A stretch of DNA of 64,000 nucleotides from Russula earlei (taxonomy: Eukaryota > Basidiomycota > Agaricomycetes > Russulales > Russulaceae), in assembly GCA_025769875.1 (NCBI GenBank), contig JAGFNK010000009.1:1-64000 (forward strand). Reading direction: 5' to 3'. A program made the translations under genes and the position numbers. Below are positions 11,883 through 23,314 of the stretch, in pieces. The first letter of the stretch is position 1; each line of letters starts with the position of its first letter. The notes below the pieces were generated by a model. It did not search any database. It had not been told where the DNA came from and saw only the letters and a list, made by a program, of their open reading frames with translations.

Positions 11883-12691
11883 TCAAGGCGCCAGACGCTC
11901 TATTCTCCACTCTGAGTTAGTCGGACCATCCCAGCGACGGTAGCAGACGCGGTCGTGTAGCCGAGAGGGTTTGCCCGCCCAAAACTCCACCTCACTGGAT
12001 CGCAAGTTGAGTAGATGACTGGCACGATCAGCGGAAGGGCTCACTTGGGGATGACCCGCCAACCTCCCCAATGATCGGGGAGAGGAATATCCGCGTCGAC
12101 GTCTCCCTCTTTTACGCCAAACTTTTTTTTAATTTGGTTTATCTGGTGATCAAGCTCACCCTCTGCGATTGCGGCACTCTGATTGCTGGCCCAAGCACCA
12201 ATTTTACTACCCAGAGGGCGAGTTTGGAAATAAGCCTCGCTTTCTTCTCGGGAAACCTTCTCCACCGGTCCGACGACTCGCACTTGGCGATGGTCCTCAC
12301 GCCAGTAGAAGGCGAGCGATGCATGCGGGTTTGCCTGCATCTCGCGTGACTTGCGGGAATTGTAATTGGTGAAAAAGACGAAGCCATGATTGTCTGCCTG
12401 CTTGAGAAGGACGATCCTGGTTGATGGGATCCCGTCCGCAGAGGCGGTTGACAGAGCCATTGCCTCCGGCTCATGGACGATACCTTGCACCGATGTAAAC
12501 CATTGGCGGAACAAGTCAAGCGGATTGGTGGGAAGATTTGAAGGGGAGAGATGATCGAGACTATGGTATTGCTGGTGAGCGAGCACGTTTATTTTCTCGG
12601 GCGAGGACTGGATTGCGATGTCCATGCGGAAACGGTGCCGAGTGATGAGGAATGGGAGGGTGGATTTGTATCTGTGGTACGGGGAGAGCAT
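11883..12691 (-). CDS. PDX3: Pyridoxamine/pyridoxine 5'-phosphate oxidase
   Basis: This FMN enzyme oxidises pyridoxamine- or pyridoxine-5'-phosphate to pyridoxal phosphate, the last step of vitamin B6 salvage. The product is about 252 residues, normal for the family. Visible motifs are the N-terminal PLDLFRQWF helix, then [19 protein letters not shown] and [20 protein letters not shown] with [19 protein letters not shown], all typical of the FMN-binding split barrel. [20 protein letters not shown] is next, and after one intron [15 protein letters not shown] with WRIERLAP, the C-terminal dimerisation and substrate motif. The intron (GTGAGC to CAG, about 50 nt) is required: without it the frame stops after VIPK. 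Starts at 12691 and at an internal ATG (12625) are both possible; the longer form adds a basic leader that could direct some product to mitochondria. Confidence 0.96.
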
Positions 12692-13048
12692 ACTCTACGC
12701 GGAGTTTTAATATCTCGGTTGGTCGCAAACGGCGACTCTGCGCGACGAAGAACTCGTGTGAGCTGGCAGCGATGGTCGGTGGGTTGGGCTGGAGGATGTA
12801 CGTGTATATGACGGGCCAACACAGGCCTTCTCGGGGTCTTTGAAGCGGCGTGGGTCGAGGGATGGAGAGTTGAGGGCGAATAAACCCATTTAGAAACACA
12901 AATAATAATCGATAAAATAAATAAACATCATCCCGCTCGCCCATATTTCCCGGGATGTACAGCCCCGCTCACCCCCCATTCCCACCTCTACCTCTTCTTA
13001 CTCTGTCCTCCTCCTCGAGCGCGTCCTGCGCGTCCTGTGCGTCCGTCC
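12692..13048. promoter_or_regulatory. Divergent promoter between PDX3 and the kelch-BTB gene
   Basis: These 357 bp separate the two start codons and must hold both promoters and leaders. The right half is C/T-rich, as is usual for leaders of this genome. I see no clear TATA box or operator. Confidence 0.5.
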
Positions 13049-16000
13049 ATGCACTCCGTATCAGATCTCACCACTTTCTCCCGAAAAACTTCCGGTGACG
13101 TTCCTCCGAGACTCGTCGTCCGTCTCCTCCTTGCGTCCCATCTCTCCTTCCATTTTCATTTCTGCTTTACAGGGTGCATCGACCACCGTAGTGGGAGATA
13201 AGGTCTATCTCTATGTGTGCACCTCTAGCGATTCTTTCCTTCCTTCACTCTTATCCTGCGTCCCAGGGCGGCCGTCTTGTCACCGAACGTAGAATGATCA
13301 CAGACATGTATGTTTTTGATCTCAAGACTTTGGTTTGGGAAAGGGTCGTCGCTCCTACCGACGATTGCACCCCTGCCCAACGCTATTTTCACAGCGCCGA
13401 CTCTTGCGAGTATCATTCTCTTCGGTCACATCATCCCCGTTTGATTATTTCTCATAGGGAGCCACTACATCATCATATTCGGTGGTATGGGCTTGAAGCC
13501 AGATGCTGATGACAACACGGAAGATCTATGTGTCTTGAACGATGTCTGTTTCTACGATATCCCAGCGAGGCGCTGGATGCCCCCCTCTTGGTCCATCAAT
13601 GAAAATGCCGTCGTACCCCCTCCCAAACCCCGCTATGCCCACCTCTCATCTGTTTCAGGGGATAGGCTTTTCATCATCGGCGGCCAGGACTTGGACAGCG
13701 TGTGGCTTGATGACGTTTATATCTACGATCTGAACACCAGGATCTGGGTCCTTAAACGCGACTATCCCCGCCACTGCGGTACCTATCGCAGTGTCGCCGT
13801 GTCGGCCGCCTTGCGTGTCCACCAGCCACAAGAGGAAGCCCTGAATCCTTCGCCTGTTCGAGAAAAACCATTCTTCCGTGCCGGAAAGTCGCCTTCTTCC
13901 GTTCCAACCTCCCTGACATCGCGAGACTCCCTCATCCACCTTCCCTATTCAGCACAACCTACGGACGACTTCCCCAGCGACATATTTCTGTACAGCAATT
14001 ACAACGTAAGTCTATTGATTGCTTCCTTGATCTCTCGCTCATCGTGGGGCTTTTACAGTTCACTGACGTAAAACGCGAACTCGAGGTGCTTACGCCTTCA
14101 CCCAATGGCGATTACGACGTCAGGGATGCCTCCTCGTCCATGAAAGGCCCCGCTTTTCCTCCGGGCTTGCGGTTCCCTGCTGGTGCCATTCTCGGCACTC
14201 ACCTCGTCATTGCAGGAACGTACCTCGCGCACAGCTTCCAGTCCTTCTCTGTCTGGGCTCTTAATTTGATTGATATGAGTTGGTCTCGCATCGACCCAGG
14301 CAGCACGCTCGCTACTGGTTCCTGGTTCCGCAGCGGCCTGTGGGCGAAGGCCAACAAATTCATCGTCTTTGGTAACCGACAGGGAAACCTTGTTGACGAC
14401 TATAATCGGCGGCTCCTCAGCTGGGACCACGTTGCTATGATCGACCTCGAAGCATTCGGTATATATCAGCCACCAGGTTTAGAATTAGAAATAAGGGCGC
14501 AAGAGATGGGTCTCGCCGCTTTGGAGGAGGGTATCCTAGCAGACTTCGAGATTGTCTGCGACGATGATCGAAGAGTGAAATGCTCGCGTAGGCTGCTTGA
14601 AGATCGGTGGCCGTGGTTCAAGGAGCAACGACGGCTGTTCCTTCAAGCGGCCACCAAAGCTCTTGACACCCTTCCCCTCTCAGCAACGCACGTTGCTCTC
14701 CCGGATGTACCGAGTGCCACCCCAGAACCCCGATCGGATCCTCGACTCACCCCGCGTTTGCTTGATCTATCAGAACCCTATCCTATCACCCTCGCACTTG
14801 TCCAGTACTTTTATTCCCTTGCCCTCGTTACGCCGTTACAACATGCTCCTGCAGTCTTGAGTGCATTGCTCGTCTTGGCTACCAACTACGACCTGGGGCA
14901 CCTGCAATCCCTTGTTAAACATGCGATGCATCGAGCGTTGTCAAATTCTACGTCCGTCGGTGTTTACGAAGTTGCTACTTTGTGTAGCTGTCGCAGCCTT
15001 CAAATAAGGTATTTGTCTGGCCGTTGGCGTTAAGGTGGAGACTGATCATTGTCCCCAGGGCGCTGAAAACGGTTATGGTACCTCGACTACTACTAAACGC
15101 GTATTTCTCATCTAATCATGATCTTTTTTGTTCAGCTATATAACCAGAGACGGCCATCGACCCGCCCACGTCAAGACAGAGAAGGTGGTCCCAGTCGTGC
15201 ACCCGACACAAATGGAAATTCGGGTAGTGGCGGCGCAGGGGATCAAGCCCTGACTGCACGACCACGAGGGATGTCTGATGCCCCGATGCGCCCCTCAGAT
15301 CCGAGGCAGACAGGTGGTGGAGGGGTGGTCAGAGGAAATGTGACTGCAATTGCGAAAGACGGTAGGCTGCCTACCTCGGAATCAGTCTACGGTTAAAGTA
15401 ATTAATGGAGGGTGTCCATTCGAAGACCCGGATAGTAGACCTCGCGGAACTGCAGCGGGGTCAAAACCCACGCAGTTGTTCCTCGAGAGGAAGCTCCGAA
15501 ATCAGGACAGTAACTTGACGAGCTTCCCCGGAAAGGCGGATGAGGCGTCTGCGGAGGAAGCGATCGTTGCTGAGCCGCAGGCACGCATAACCAATGATAC
15601 CCCAGAGCCAAGCTTGATAGAGGATGAACTATCTCGACCCACCCGAAGTGATCCTAGTCCTTATCACACCCGCCCTCAGATCTCAAAACCGGAACGAAGC
15701 CCTCTTCGCGTGGACACACAAATAGGTCATGCGCTCCTTACGCCATCCACCACAACAACGAGCAGTAGAGGGCTCTCCCCCACCCCGACTTCAGAATCGG
15801 ATAGGGACGAGAACCAGAGGAGGAGAGCTGTCCGATCAGTGGTGTCACTCCCTTCTTTTCATCTCCCCAACCGAACACGGTCCACCCTATATCGCGATCG
15901 GAGCGCGGAGACATCACTCATATCTTCAGCATCTCACAGTTCGCTGACCAGCAGCAGTTCGGCCATGAGCCAGAACTCGGGCTTGTACACCCCACCACAC

Positions 16001-16744
16001 AGTCCACCTTGCGCTTCCTTCTTTCACGCCGAAATCTCATCACCAAGTTCTCACCTTTCGGCCATCAGCGAGCTCCAGAACATCGAGGATCGTTTCGATG
16101 ACTTGATCCTGCAGCCAACGCAAGTGAAAAGTACGCAGGCATTCACGAAAGCCGAACGGTCTTCGAGGGCGCACAACGAAAGCGATGGTCAAGATCAATC
16201 CGGACAAGCATTTGCCACCACCGCTTCGCGTGCCACGTGGGCCGCGGTTGATGCTCACATTCACCGACCCCCTGACTCACCCACGGGCACGGTGACCGCC
16301 CTCGCCCGCGTCTCGGCGCCTCCCACCTCGCCCTACGCTTCGACCGCCACGACTCGCAGCCCACCTTCACAAATCCCCACTCCGCTCTCCGCCTTCCTCT
16401 CTCCCGTGACCTCTTTGCCATCGCCCGAGCCGTCCCCGGAGCCGTCGCCCGCGAGCGCGAGCGGCCGCTCGTGGCCGTTCGGGAGCAAGTCCGTCTCGGC
16501 GTCGTTCAGCCTGAGCAGGTCCGAGCGCACCGAGAAGGCGGAGCAGAAGAAGCGCAAGAAGGACGAGGCGCGCGCGCGCAGGGAGGAGCGGCTCGCGCTC
16601 GAGCTCGGACGGCGGGGCACGCCCGCCGCCGGGCCGGACTCGGAGATTGTGAGCGCGCTGTCGGTCAGGGTCACCGAGGGCGTTCGGAAGTCTCGCGCGT
16701 GGGAGGAAGATATCGCGACGTATGGGGGCCTGGCATCGATGTAG
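13049..16744 (+). CDS. Kelch-repeat and BTB-like protein with long disordered C-terminus
   Basis: This large multi-exon protein has an N-terminal kelch propeller: GDKVYLYGGRL, then DMYVFDLKTLVWERVVAP, YIIIFGGMG, LFIIGGQDLDSVWLDDVYIY and KANKFIVFGNRQG are repeat strands. A BTB-like segment follows (ILADFEIVCDDDRRVKCSRR, then PYPITLALVQYFYSLAL). Three more splices, including CAAATAAG/GTATTT and a 49-nt intron ending at 15410, carry the frame into a Ser/Pro-rich region. The end is a Lys/Arg/Glu coiled coil (EKAEQKKRKKDEARARREER). Fungal kelch-BTB proteins of the Ral2 type act in Ras signalling and cell shape; assignment to that group is only a suggestion. One intron (13406-13457) appears to use a GC..AG pair. 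The middle could instead be two genes, but the frame is continuous. Confidence 0.75.
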
Positions 16745-17403
16745 GTGTGTTCCTCCCCCCCCCCCCGCTCTTCCTCTCTCCCCTATGTACAATCCTCCTC
16801 TGCGATCCGTGTGTATCCTACCCTTATGCTCTGATGTACTCATCGCCCATGCCGTCCGATGTCTTGATCAGCCTATCTATCTGTTACCCTGTCTCCCGCC
16901 GGCACCATAATACATCATCCAGTCGTTTACATCTCTAATGAATTATTCGTTCGGTTATTCTGACTCAAACTAGCTCCTCCTTACTTCCGTCTAGAGAAAA
17001 GAAACTCTTAATTATTCCCTGTTCGCGTGTGTCTGATCGATGGGAGGATGTTGAAAAGAAGTATGCTCTATTTCATAACAGGCGTGACAAAGAACAGTTA
17101 AAAAGGCGATGTTAAAAGTGGGGAAATGAAGATATGAAAATCGGAATAAGTGTGTTAAGGGAGGTTGCTTCGCCATGAAGTGAGGAAGGTGGGGTTGTGA
17201 GAGAGAGAGACCCAAATGTACAAGAGAAGACTGCCCAGCTTTGTTGATCTTTACCGCTTACTGTTGTCTGTGCGTTCACACAAACAAAAAGAAAGAGAAA
17301 TGTGCTTTGAAATTAAATCGTTCCCTATGCGAGAATCCCGATTACGCGATAGACGATGAAGAAATGATGCGCCACCCACAGCGGCCGACGGCGACGCTGC
17401 CGT
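16745..17403. other. Convergent 3' intergenic region
   Basis: These 659 bp lie between convergent stop codons. The sequence is AT-richer than the neighbouring coding DNA and holds 3' untranslated sequence; I see no gene, repeat or RNA. Confidence 0.6.
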
Positions 17404-19606
17404 TCAGAGAACGTCGAAGATGTTGAGCGCGGCATGAGCAGCAGCAGTTGTGGGCGCGTGCGAGTGTGAGTACAAAGGCGGATGTGCGTGAGAATGTGTG
17501 TGTGCGTGCCGCATGGGGCCGGCTGCGAGGTCCGACAGCGGCATCGGAAGGGAGGACGGCAGCTCCTCAACGTCGTGCAGTATGTTGGATAAAGCCGCAT
17601 CGACCATCGCCTCCGAATCGAGGCTCGGTTGCGAGCGCACACCGCGAGACGATTGCGAAGAGAAAGAGAACGAAAGGCGAGGAACAGCCGTGGGAGTGGC
17701 CGTGCCGTCATCCTCGGGCGCCACGGACGAGGTCGAGGCGGGGGCCGCGGCGGACGAGGCTTCTGGTGGTGATTCCACCGCGGAGTCGAATACATGATTG
17801 ACTGTTTTATAGAAGCCGTTTGGTTCAGCAGGAGGGAGGGGAAGTAGCACGGGAATTAAAACGAGATGTGACGTACATTCTCTTGCGTGCACTTTAAGGC
17901 GCCGTCAACGAATGAGCCTAGTGCCCAACATTCGAAATGAGGTGCTAGGAAAAAGCTTACCGTGCTCCTTTTGTCGCCGGCATGTTGTGCCATCAGGGCA
18001 GTCTGGTCTTGAAGCAACGCTCGCATCGAGAAGGCCTTTCTTCCGCTCGCGAACCCACCAGTCCTTCAGACCGTACAGAAGCACCTCTGTAGCGCACATC
18101 CTACAGATCCGTTGGCGGGGGGCATCAAGGCCGGGCTCAGGGCCAGGTGGAACGCTGTGTACGTCCACAAACAGGTCTAGCTCGATCAGTGGAGCGAATT
18201 CACGCGGTTGCGACAAGATGTGCTGCACGATCTATAAAGCATTGATCAAACAGCAGCAGAGATCAAAAAGCGAGAGACTAACCTCGCCGTACATGTGTCG
18301 TGGCGAGATGTGTTGGATGCCAAGATAGTCGAGCATGATTTCTACCTCGACAGCGTTGCCGTCGAAACACTCGTATACCTCTGTGGATTGGATGAGGTCG
18401 CCGATGTCTGACATTCCGTGAGGATGGGCACTAGCAAGGCGAACTGCAACGCATCGGTGCTGCACGCCAATTCCGCAGAAGTACACCTGGCACATGTCAC
18501 ACTTGGTGGTGGTGGGGGCATCAATTGCAAGCAAGTTTTCGCTGGAGTCATCCCAAACGAGTCAGCGCGAACAGAACAGAGGGGGGGGGGATAGGGCAAA
18601 CCAATTTCCACAGCAAGCATGTCCTGGAGGTGAACCATCATCCATGGGCCAAGCGTGTTCCGGATTGTTCGTTGGATCGGGCACTGGGTTTGGGCATTGC
18701 CACCCGAAGCGGTTTCCTGGTAAACAGTGTGGACAAGGACGCGCAAATTCGCCACTTTGAGGGATCGTTGGCTCTGGGGACGCCTCACGCGGTGTTGGTA
18801 TCTGCTCGGGAGTGGATTACAAGGCGAGAGAAAGTAAGATGCGGCTATATGCATACCCGGAATGACACCCCCGGCTTGTATATCTCGTCGGCTTGTCGTT
18901 TTTCCCCGTCTGTCCGGGCTCGAGATGGATCAGCATGAAGAAGAACATCGACCATAACTTGAAGGATGCGGGACGGTGAGACGTTGGTCGAGATACTGCG
19001 GCATGCGGGGCAATTAGTGCCGCCATTCTGAGAGGAGAACGATATGCAGTCAGTAACAAAGGGGACGCGTTCAGATGAGGGAAAGGAGACGAATGTCCTG
19101 ATTGATACACCGCCGGGTGTGACAACCCATCTTTCGCGTGTAGATCACAGGGGGACCTGAAAGAGAAAAAGGAAACTTGGGGTGGCAAACTCACACTGAC
19201 CCACAGCAAGCAACAGCTGTAGACAAGGTCAAATGAATCAGTGCATTGCACGACGCCCCTGAGACGATCTACATCACCTGCCACAAAAGTAATGCTGGCA
19301 CGGGTAAACGATGACGGGGCGATAAAGCAAGGCGGAGCAGCAGCCACAAAGCAACTCTTGTTCGAGGTCATCCGCAAGTTGTTTACCCGAGATGAGAACG
19401 GGTGCCTGAGCTTCGACGGCCTCGTTAGGAGGAGGATCCTCCTTGAGCCGTTTGCGTAAGTTGTCGTCGCGAACATCAAAGGTGGAAGATGCCCTTCGCT
19501 TGAGTGGGCCAGGCAATTCGCTTGGACCGCTGAGGGGAGGCTCTGTAATGATGGGTAAATTGAATTCGAAGGAATGGTCCAGGGGATGGTTCGTGTGTCT
19601 GGACAT
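17404..19606 (-). CDS. CHFR-like RING E3 ubiquitin ligase without FHA domain
   Basis: This is a probable ubiquitin ligase. The start at 19606 gives a short disordered N-terminus with a basic patch (NLRKRLKED). A RING finger follows, built across three exons: ELLCGCCSALLYRPVIVYPC, then QHYFCGSCCLLWV, then NGGTNCPACRS, with Cys-x2-Cys, Cys-His and Cys-x2-Cys pairs. After a helical linker comes a Cys-rich part (CPHCLPGNRFGWQCP, then CDMCQVYFCGIGVQHRC) like the C-terminal Cys-rich domain of CHFR, then PRQRICRMCATEVLLYGLKD. The C-terminus is Ser/Ala-rich and ends in a His-rich segment with SHAHPPLYSHSH. CHFR and yeast Dma proteins carry an N-terminal FHA domain that delays mitosis under stress. 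None is visible here, so the target may differ. Confidence 0.75.
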
Positions 19607-20253
19607 GGTTGAGTGATGATGGAAAGGGGATAGTGGGTGGAGATTGGTGCTCAGGTTCAGAGGACTGTGGAGTCGGCGGCCTGTTGTGGGGAAAGCGATG
19701 ATGGTGGTGATGGTAGAGGGTGGGTGCCGTCAGAGAAAAGGACCCGAGGAGGTCAAGTGTCAGCAGGAGAGGACAAGTCAGGTTAGGTCCACTCGACGTT
19801 CGAGGTCGGTCAGTGGGCTGTCATTTCCGAAAACGGTTCTCAGTGACTTTTGAGTCTGCAGCCGACAGACAACAGCGTGTCGCTTGCGGGGCTGCCACTA
19901 TCCTTTGCGTGCAAGAACTACCTAACTACGTATGGTATGTTTGCTGCGAGGCGGTCGAGTCGTAAGCGTAACATGTGTGATGGGGGCATCAAATGATCGC
20001 AGCGCGTGCGCCGTTCTCTCCGAGCTCGCCTGAGCCTGTAAAATAATAACATAGACGATGCCGTGGCCATGGCAATGTGTGCCTAGCACTCCTACCCTCC
20101 CTCACCGTACAGTATATCGTCAAAGAGCCAGAGCAGATCGTTCGAACGAACAAATCGGGGGACAGCTCCGACGTCATCCGGCCTTCCCGGCCCACACTGC
20201 CGCTAGTGAGGGATTCGTCCAGCGACAGACGTTCTTTTCTGGTGACATTGACA
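19607..20253. promoter_or_regulatory. Divergent promoter region
   Basis: These 647 bp separate the starts of the CHFR-like gene and the small mitochondrial-protein gene. I see no further coding frame. The left part has G-rich, ATGGTG-containing low-complexity sequence near 19690-19720. Confidence 0.45.
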
Positions 20254-21215
20254 ATGGCCCTTCGTATACCTGCCCGTATGCTCAATCTGTCCTTACCTCG
20301 AGCGGCGTATCGCCAGGCACGTACAGTGGCGCATAGGCAATTTGCTTCCAGCGCACACAACTCGTCCAAGAGCGGTGATACGCCATGGATAGTACGTCCT
20401 CGACAGCCTTTCCTTTTTTTGTTAACCTGACCTCAACTGCTGCGTGCTCACAGTTTGGCTCTGCGCTTGTCTTCATCCCGACGGTTCGTCGTCCGACGTT
20501 GATTACGTGTCACGTCCCCGACGCACGCACATTATCCTCTAGATCGGTTATTTGATGTCGCCTTCTGCGCGCTCTAAGTCCACATCAGCCGCACGGTGCT
20601 ACTGGTCATGGCGAGTCTCGTGCTCCCGCGGTGAATACCCCGACAACGCCTCCACTCCCTCCTCCACCTGCAGAGCCGACTAATGTATGCCCACTTTCAC
20701 CATTGAGCGCTCGTTCGAGTGAAGGACTTGTGTAATCCAGAATGAGGAGACATTCGCAGACGCCGAAGGAACGGAGGTGCCCGTCGAAGAGGTGAAGGCA
20801 TCAATCATTCAGGCTGTTGTGCGCTTCCCCCGATCTAACCTTTCTATCTGTCATGGCCATTGAACTTTCGACGTGGGTCTCAGACGCAGGATGCTCCAAA
20901 GGAGGCGGCTCAAGCTGAAGCCCAAACTGCCGAATCCACAAAATACGATGACGGTGCTCCGAGCCAGACCAGCGAGGCTGAGACAGATCACGAGCAGATA
21001 GATGAACCGCAGCGCGAGCGGAAAAAGGGCACTGTTCAAGATGACAGCGATACCGAGCCGCGGCCGACGGAGTTGGGCAAGGCGCGGGTGCAGGCCAAAC
21101 AGGTACGTTTGTCACTGTCAGTTTCCAGGAAAATGACAGTGACCGGGTTTATAATAATGCGATAACACAGGGGAAAGCGCCAAAGGAGGCTGCCAGTGGT
21201 GGCGACTCATTTTGA
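20254..21215 (+). CDS. Small presequence-bearing mitochondrial protein, uncharacterised
   Basis: I do not recognise the family. The ATG at 20254 gives MALRIPARMLNLSLPRAAYR, Arg-rich and acid-free, then FASSAHN, which fits a mitochondrial presequence with a cleavage site. After one intron comes a short hydrophobic segment FGSALVFIPTIGYLMSPSAR, then a Pro-rich linker. The C-terminal half is very acidic and Gln/Glu/Ala-rich, ending GKAPKEAASGGDSF. Splice sites are clear except near 20545-20610, where the SPSAR exon and the following Gly/His/Pro-rich exon are in different frames. Either a longer intron to a later acceptor or a one-base sequence error would explain this. It is transcribed toward COX20, with 203 bp between them. 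Confidence 0.6.
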
Positions 21216-21418
21216 TCGCGCACGGGTTGCGCAACAAAAGGACAAAGTGGTGTTTAGATACTATAAACCCCCCACCTCGACCCAATCACATACGTGTCTT
21301 GACATGTTTTTTATTACACATTTATTTCATGGTGTGCAAGACCTGAGTTGACGTTGGCTCGGTTCTCGGGTCGGGCAGTAGTGGCAAGCGCGTGACACGT
21401 AAATGTCTGATCGCCACA

Positions 21419-22178
21419 ATGAGTACCTCCTCGCCAGCACCAGACCGCAAGCCCCCGGAGGATCCAAATCCACCGCCCGGAACGAACGGTGCCGCGCCGC
21501 CGCGCCGCCCAATCTACCAGACAGAGACGACAGGAAATTACTGGGCCGACGTGCGTGAGGCGGTCAAGGTGGGTCCATCGCCACGTTCCTACGTGTTCGC
21601 CTCTCCCTCGCGTTTCTTTCTGGCCTGCCAACCCTTTTCCACACCTCTCACCCCCGGATACTGACGCGTACGTGCGTGCCAGTAGAGAGTGTCGCCGTAC
21701 GACGACTTGCAACGGATTGGCGAAATTCCGTGTGCGCGGAACAGCCTGTTGAGCGGGATCGCGAGCGGCGTCGGCGTCGGCGTCATACGTGGGCTCAGCG
21801 TTCGTACGTCCGAGAGCCGATCCCTCTCCCTCTCCTTTCCTGAAGCTGACGCTGGAGTGTGTGCGCGCGCGTACTGGGGTTTGGGTGGCGCAGGTCCGTT
21901 CGCGGCGAGCCATTGGGCCGTGGGGACGTTCATGCTCGTTTCTCTCGGGACTTGGTCAGTGGATGCAGTCACAGTCTGCCGCGGTTTCTGTCCTTCCTCA
22001 CAATTCGGCTCTGCCTTTTTTTTTTTTCCCGGGCCTGATTCCGGAACGCTGGTCTTCCACACGCAGGTCGATATGCCAGCAGAACATCCTGGAGGAGCGG
22101 CGACGGGTACAGACTGTCGTCGAACAGCTCCCCAAGCGAGTGATCACAAAACCAAAAGACTCCGAGTCGCCGTCGTGA
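21419..22178 (+). CDS. COX20: Cytochrome c oxidase assembly protein COX20
   Basis: This is an inner-membrane chaperone for Cox2 during complex IV assembly. The start is MSTSSPAPDRKPPEDPNPP; after intron 1 the core follows: PYDDLQRIGEIPCARNSLLS, then GIASGVGVGVIRGL (first helix), and after intron 2 PFAASHWAVGTFMLVSLGTW (second helix). The last exon gives CQQNILEERRRVQTVVEQLP. The family hallmarks are visible: IPCARNSLL before a glycine-rich helix, NWA-like HWA before the second helix, and the ERRR basic end that faces the matrix or intermembrane side. Three introns are needed; the second uses GTACGT. An ATG at 21392 in the same frame would add nine residues; I prefer 21419. Confidence 0.92.
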
Positions 22179-22365
22179 CGGCGGTTCCAATACACGGTTA
22201 CATGTTTGCTACACGAAAACACGGACACCCATCTAATACCTACGACCATGCTTTCCATCCATATCCAGAAGAAATGACCCCATCGATAAAACCACGTCTC
22301 CCTGATAAATCGAACCAAGACGGTATCACAATGTTGTTATCAAATGGTTCCAGAGTGACCACACC

Positions 22366-23063
22366 TTAGGCGCCCCAGATATCCTTGCTCCACTTTTCCA
22401 CGAGTTCGGGATCGTCCTGCAGAGGGGACAGAGAGTTACGTTCCGTAAGTGAGAAGGCGGTCAAAGGATTCCACATGAGTTACCTTGAACTTTCTCTGGA
22501 ATCCCACGAACCCTCCTTGTAGGACGAGAACTTCCTGCTTGGTATTGTTATCTTGCTGGTGCTGTGGCTGGGCGCGCCGATCCACATATTGCTATGAGAA
22601 CGTAGCCCGAAAGCTTAATCGTAAAAGTTTATCCCGGCCAGCTATGACAACTACAACTTACCTGGGCCGCCGTTGGACCTCTGAATAATAACGCTTTCAA
22701 CAGTCAGAAACTGCATTGTGATTCCATGGAGTGACGCGCGTGCGCGGATCGTGAAACCCACCGTGCCTGCGACAAAGCGCAGTGGAAGATGACCCGCGGG
22801 ACGTCCTTGGTATCGCGGATCAAGTCATCCAGATCGCCTGAGAAGGTAAGTGAGGGGGAGCGACGACAGTTGGGGATGTTTCCTCCAACAAAGTCACTGT
22901 CGCGAACGTCTACAACGAGATAATCTTCGCCAGGGCGCTTGTCGCTTTTGATAATCTCCGAGAGATCCTGCGAAAGAAAGGTTTCAGATGTGTACATGGT
23001 TTGGACTACAGAGAGAGGGGGAAGGGTTAGGCATACATCGCGAGATATGTACCTCACGGACAT
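22366..23063 (-). CDS. Cdc25-like rhodanese phosphatase (Ibp1/Ych1 type)
   Basis: This single-domain rhodanese of about 140 residues belongs to the Cdc25/arsenate-reductase-like group. Exon 1 encodes MSVRYISRD. Exon 2 gives DLSEIIKSDKRPGEDYLVVD and VRDSDFVGGNIPNC, then VIFHCALSQARGP, the catalytic His-Cys-x5-Arg loop. The C-terminus gives LVLQGGFVGFQRKF and ends KWSKDIWGA. The loop length (five residues between Cys and Arg) fits the phosphatase/arsenate-reductase group rather than thiosulfate sulfurtransferases, so a phosphatase or arsenate-reducing role is likely. The neighbours do not include arsenic-resistance genes. It is divergent from VDAC with a 251-bp shared promoter. Confidence 0.9.
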
Positions 23064-23314
23064 CTGGGTGCCGTGCGGAGGGTGGTGAAAGGGTGGGGAA
23101 GTGGAAGGGTGGGGAATGATGCATGATAGCCCGGCGATGTCCTCCCAAGTTTCTCACAGACCGACCCGGCCGACCGAAAGACCGCGTTTGGGAATGTTTC
23201 GGGTCCGCTTGCCTTTCCCACGGTGCAAACGGCCAAAAGTCCACGCGTTTGTCCGTTTCTTGTCCGACGCCGCCCTTCAACCAACACACAACCATTCTCT
23301 CGCCGCCTTCGTAA
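23064..23314. promoter_or_regulatory. Divergent promoter between rhodanese and VDAC genes
   Basis: These 251 bp separate the two start codons. The VDAC side is C/T-rich just before the ATG. No TATA box stands out. Confidence 0.5.

Noticed and set aside
11248..11943. 231-codon plus-strand open frame
   Set aside because: It is antisense to the small mitochondrial gene and the PDX3 3' end; no family resemblance.
22366..23063. Arsenate-resistance operon
   Set aside because: The rhodanese has an HCx5R loop like Acr2, but no arsenite exporter or regulator lies nearby; it fits the general Ibp1/Ych1 group.
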